DNA of 5,513 nt from Clostridia bacterium (lineage in GTDB: Bacteria; Bacillota; Clostridia; UBA1381). The stretch spans positions 1 through 5,513 of the forward strand of contig CAAGKL010000164.1 of assembly GCA_900770405.1 (NCBI GenBank). Reading direction: 5' to 3'. Below are positions 5,304 to 5,513 of this stretch, one piece after another. Position numbers and translations under genes: made by a program. The notes under the pieces were generated by a model, which had not been told where the DNA came from, did no database searches, and saw only the letters and a program-made list of their open reading frames with translations. Within the stretch, counting starts at the first letter, position 1, and every line of letters starts with the position of its first letter.

Positions 5304-5513
5304 TTACGCGCGCTTGTCGCCGAGAAAATACAGCGCGACAGTGCCGGGACCGGTATGACTGCCGATGACTGTGCCGATATTGTTAATCATCACCGGTGCG
5401 GCGAGCTTCGGGAAGGTCGCTTCGACCAAATCTGCGACCTTTCTGGCGTCCTCATAGCAGGCGGAGTGCGAGATAAAGCACTTGCCGCTGTAGTCTGTGC
5501 CGCCCTCGGCGTG
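5304..5513 (-). CDS. DegV-family fatty-acid-binding protein, C-terminal part
   Basis: The reverse strand is open from the window edge (5513) to a TAA at 5304-5306 and encodes the last 69 residues of a DegV-family protein. The diagnostic end is present: ISHSACYEDA (14-23 of the fragment), then NIGTVIGSHTGPGTVAL (45-61) and the closing YFLGDKR. DegV proteins, including fatty-acid kinase FakB subunits, have about 280 residues and bind a fatty acid between two domains, so roughly three quarters of this one lies beyond the window. The visible part is the C-terminal lobe, whose SHTGPG loop is near the carboxylate-binding region in known structures. Which paralogue it is, and whether it works with a FakA kinase, cannot be judged. 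It converges on uxaC and has its own terminator. Confidence 0.9.
   Translation of the reverse strand, partial: HAEGGTDYSGKCFISHSACYEDARKVADLVEATFPKLAAPVMINNIGTVIGSHTGPGTVALYFLGDKRA

Overview
The window looks like part of a metagenome-assembled or draft contig from an anaerobic member of the Firmicutes (class Clostridia, perhaps an Oscillospirales-like gut lineage). This is an inference. It rests on AGGAGG-type ribosome binding sites, class II FBP aldolase and UxaC proteins of clostridial type, an OGG1-type 8-oxoguanine glycosylase (found in some clostridia and archaea but rare in other bacteria), a stand-alone BioY, and a DegV-family protein. The first 31 bases are not genomic: they match the Illumina TruSeq read-1 adapter.

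Layout: adapter (1-31); 5'-truncated radC (32-637, +); bioY, a biotin ECF-transporter S component (675-1226, +); a near-consensus housekeeping promoter (1242-1270); ogg, an 8-oxoG DNA glycosylase/lyase (1327-2199, +); an unrecognised Cys-rich zinc-ribbon protein (2206-2811, +); fba, class II fructose-bisphosphate aldolase (2842-3705, +); a composite terminator or attenuator hairpin (3716-3766); uxaC, glucuronate isomerase, with a GTG start (3788-5149, +); its terminator (5159-5203); and, converging from the right, a terminator (5252-5285) and the C-terminal 69 residues of a DegV-family protein (5304-5513, -), cut by the window end.

The promoter at 1242-1270 probably drives ogg, the zinc-ribbon gene and fba as one transcript, since gaps are 6 and 30 nt and no terminator lies between them. 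The hairpin after fba should end most of that transcript. However, uxaC begins only 21 nt past the U-tract with no room for its own promoter, so it probably depends on read-through or regulated attenuation. The genes do not form one pathway. FBP aldolase (central glycolysis/gluconeogenesis) and glucuronate isomerase (hexuronate catabolism) both belong to carbon metabolism, and the rest are DNA maintenance, vitamin uptake and lipid binding. I see no CRISPR array, mobile element, RNA gene or defence system. This is mostly an ordinary housekeeping region. The points that deserve a second look are the adapter and the false radC start it creates, the fba-uxaC hairpin, the substituted opposite-base residues in the glycosylase, and the uncharacterised zinc-ribbon protein.
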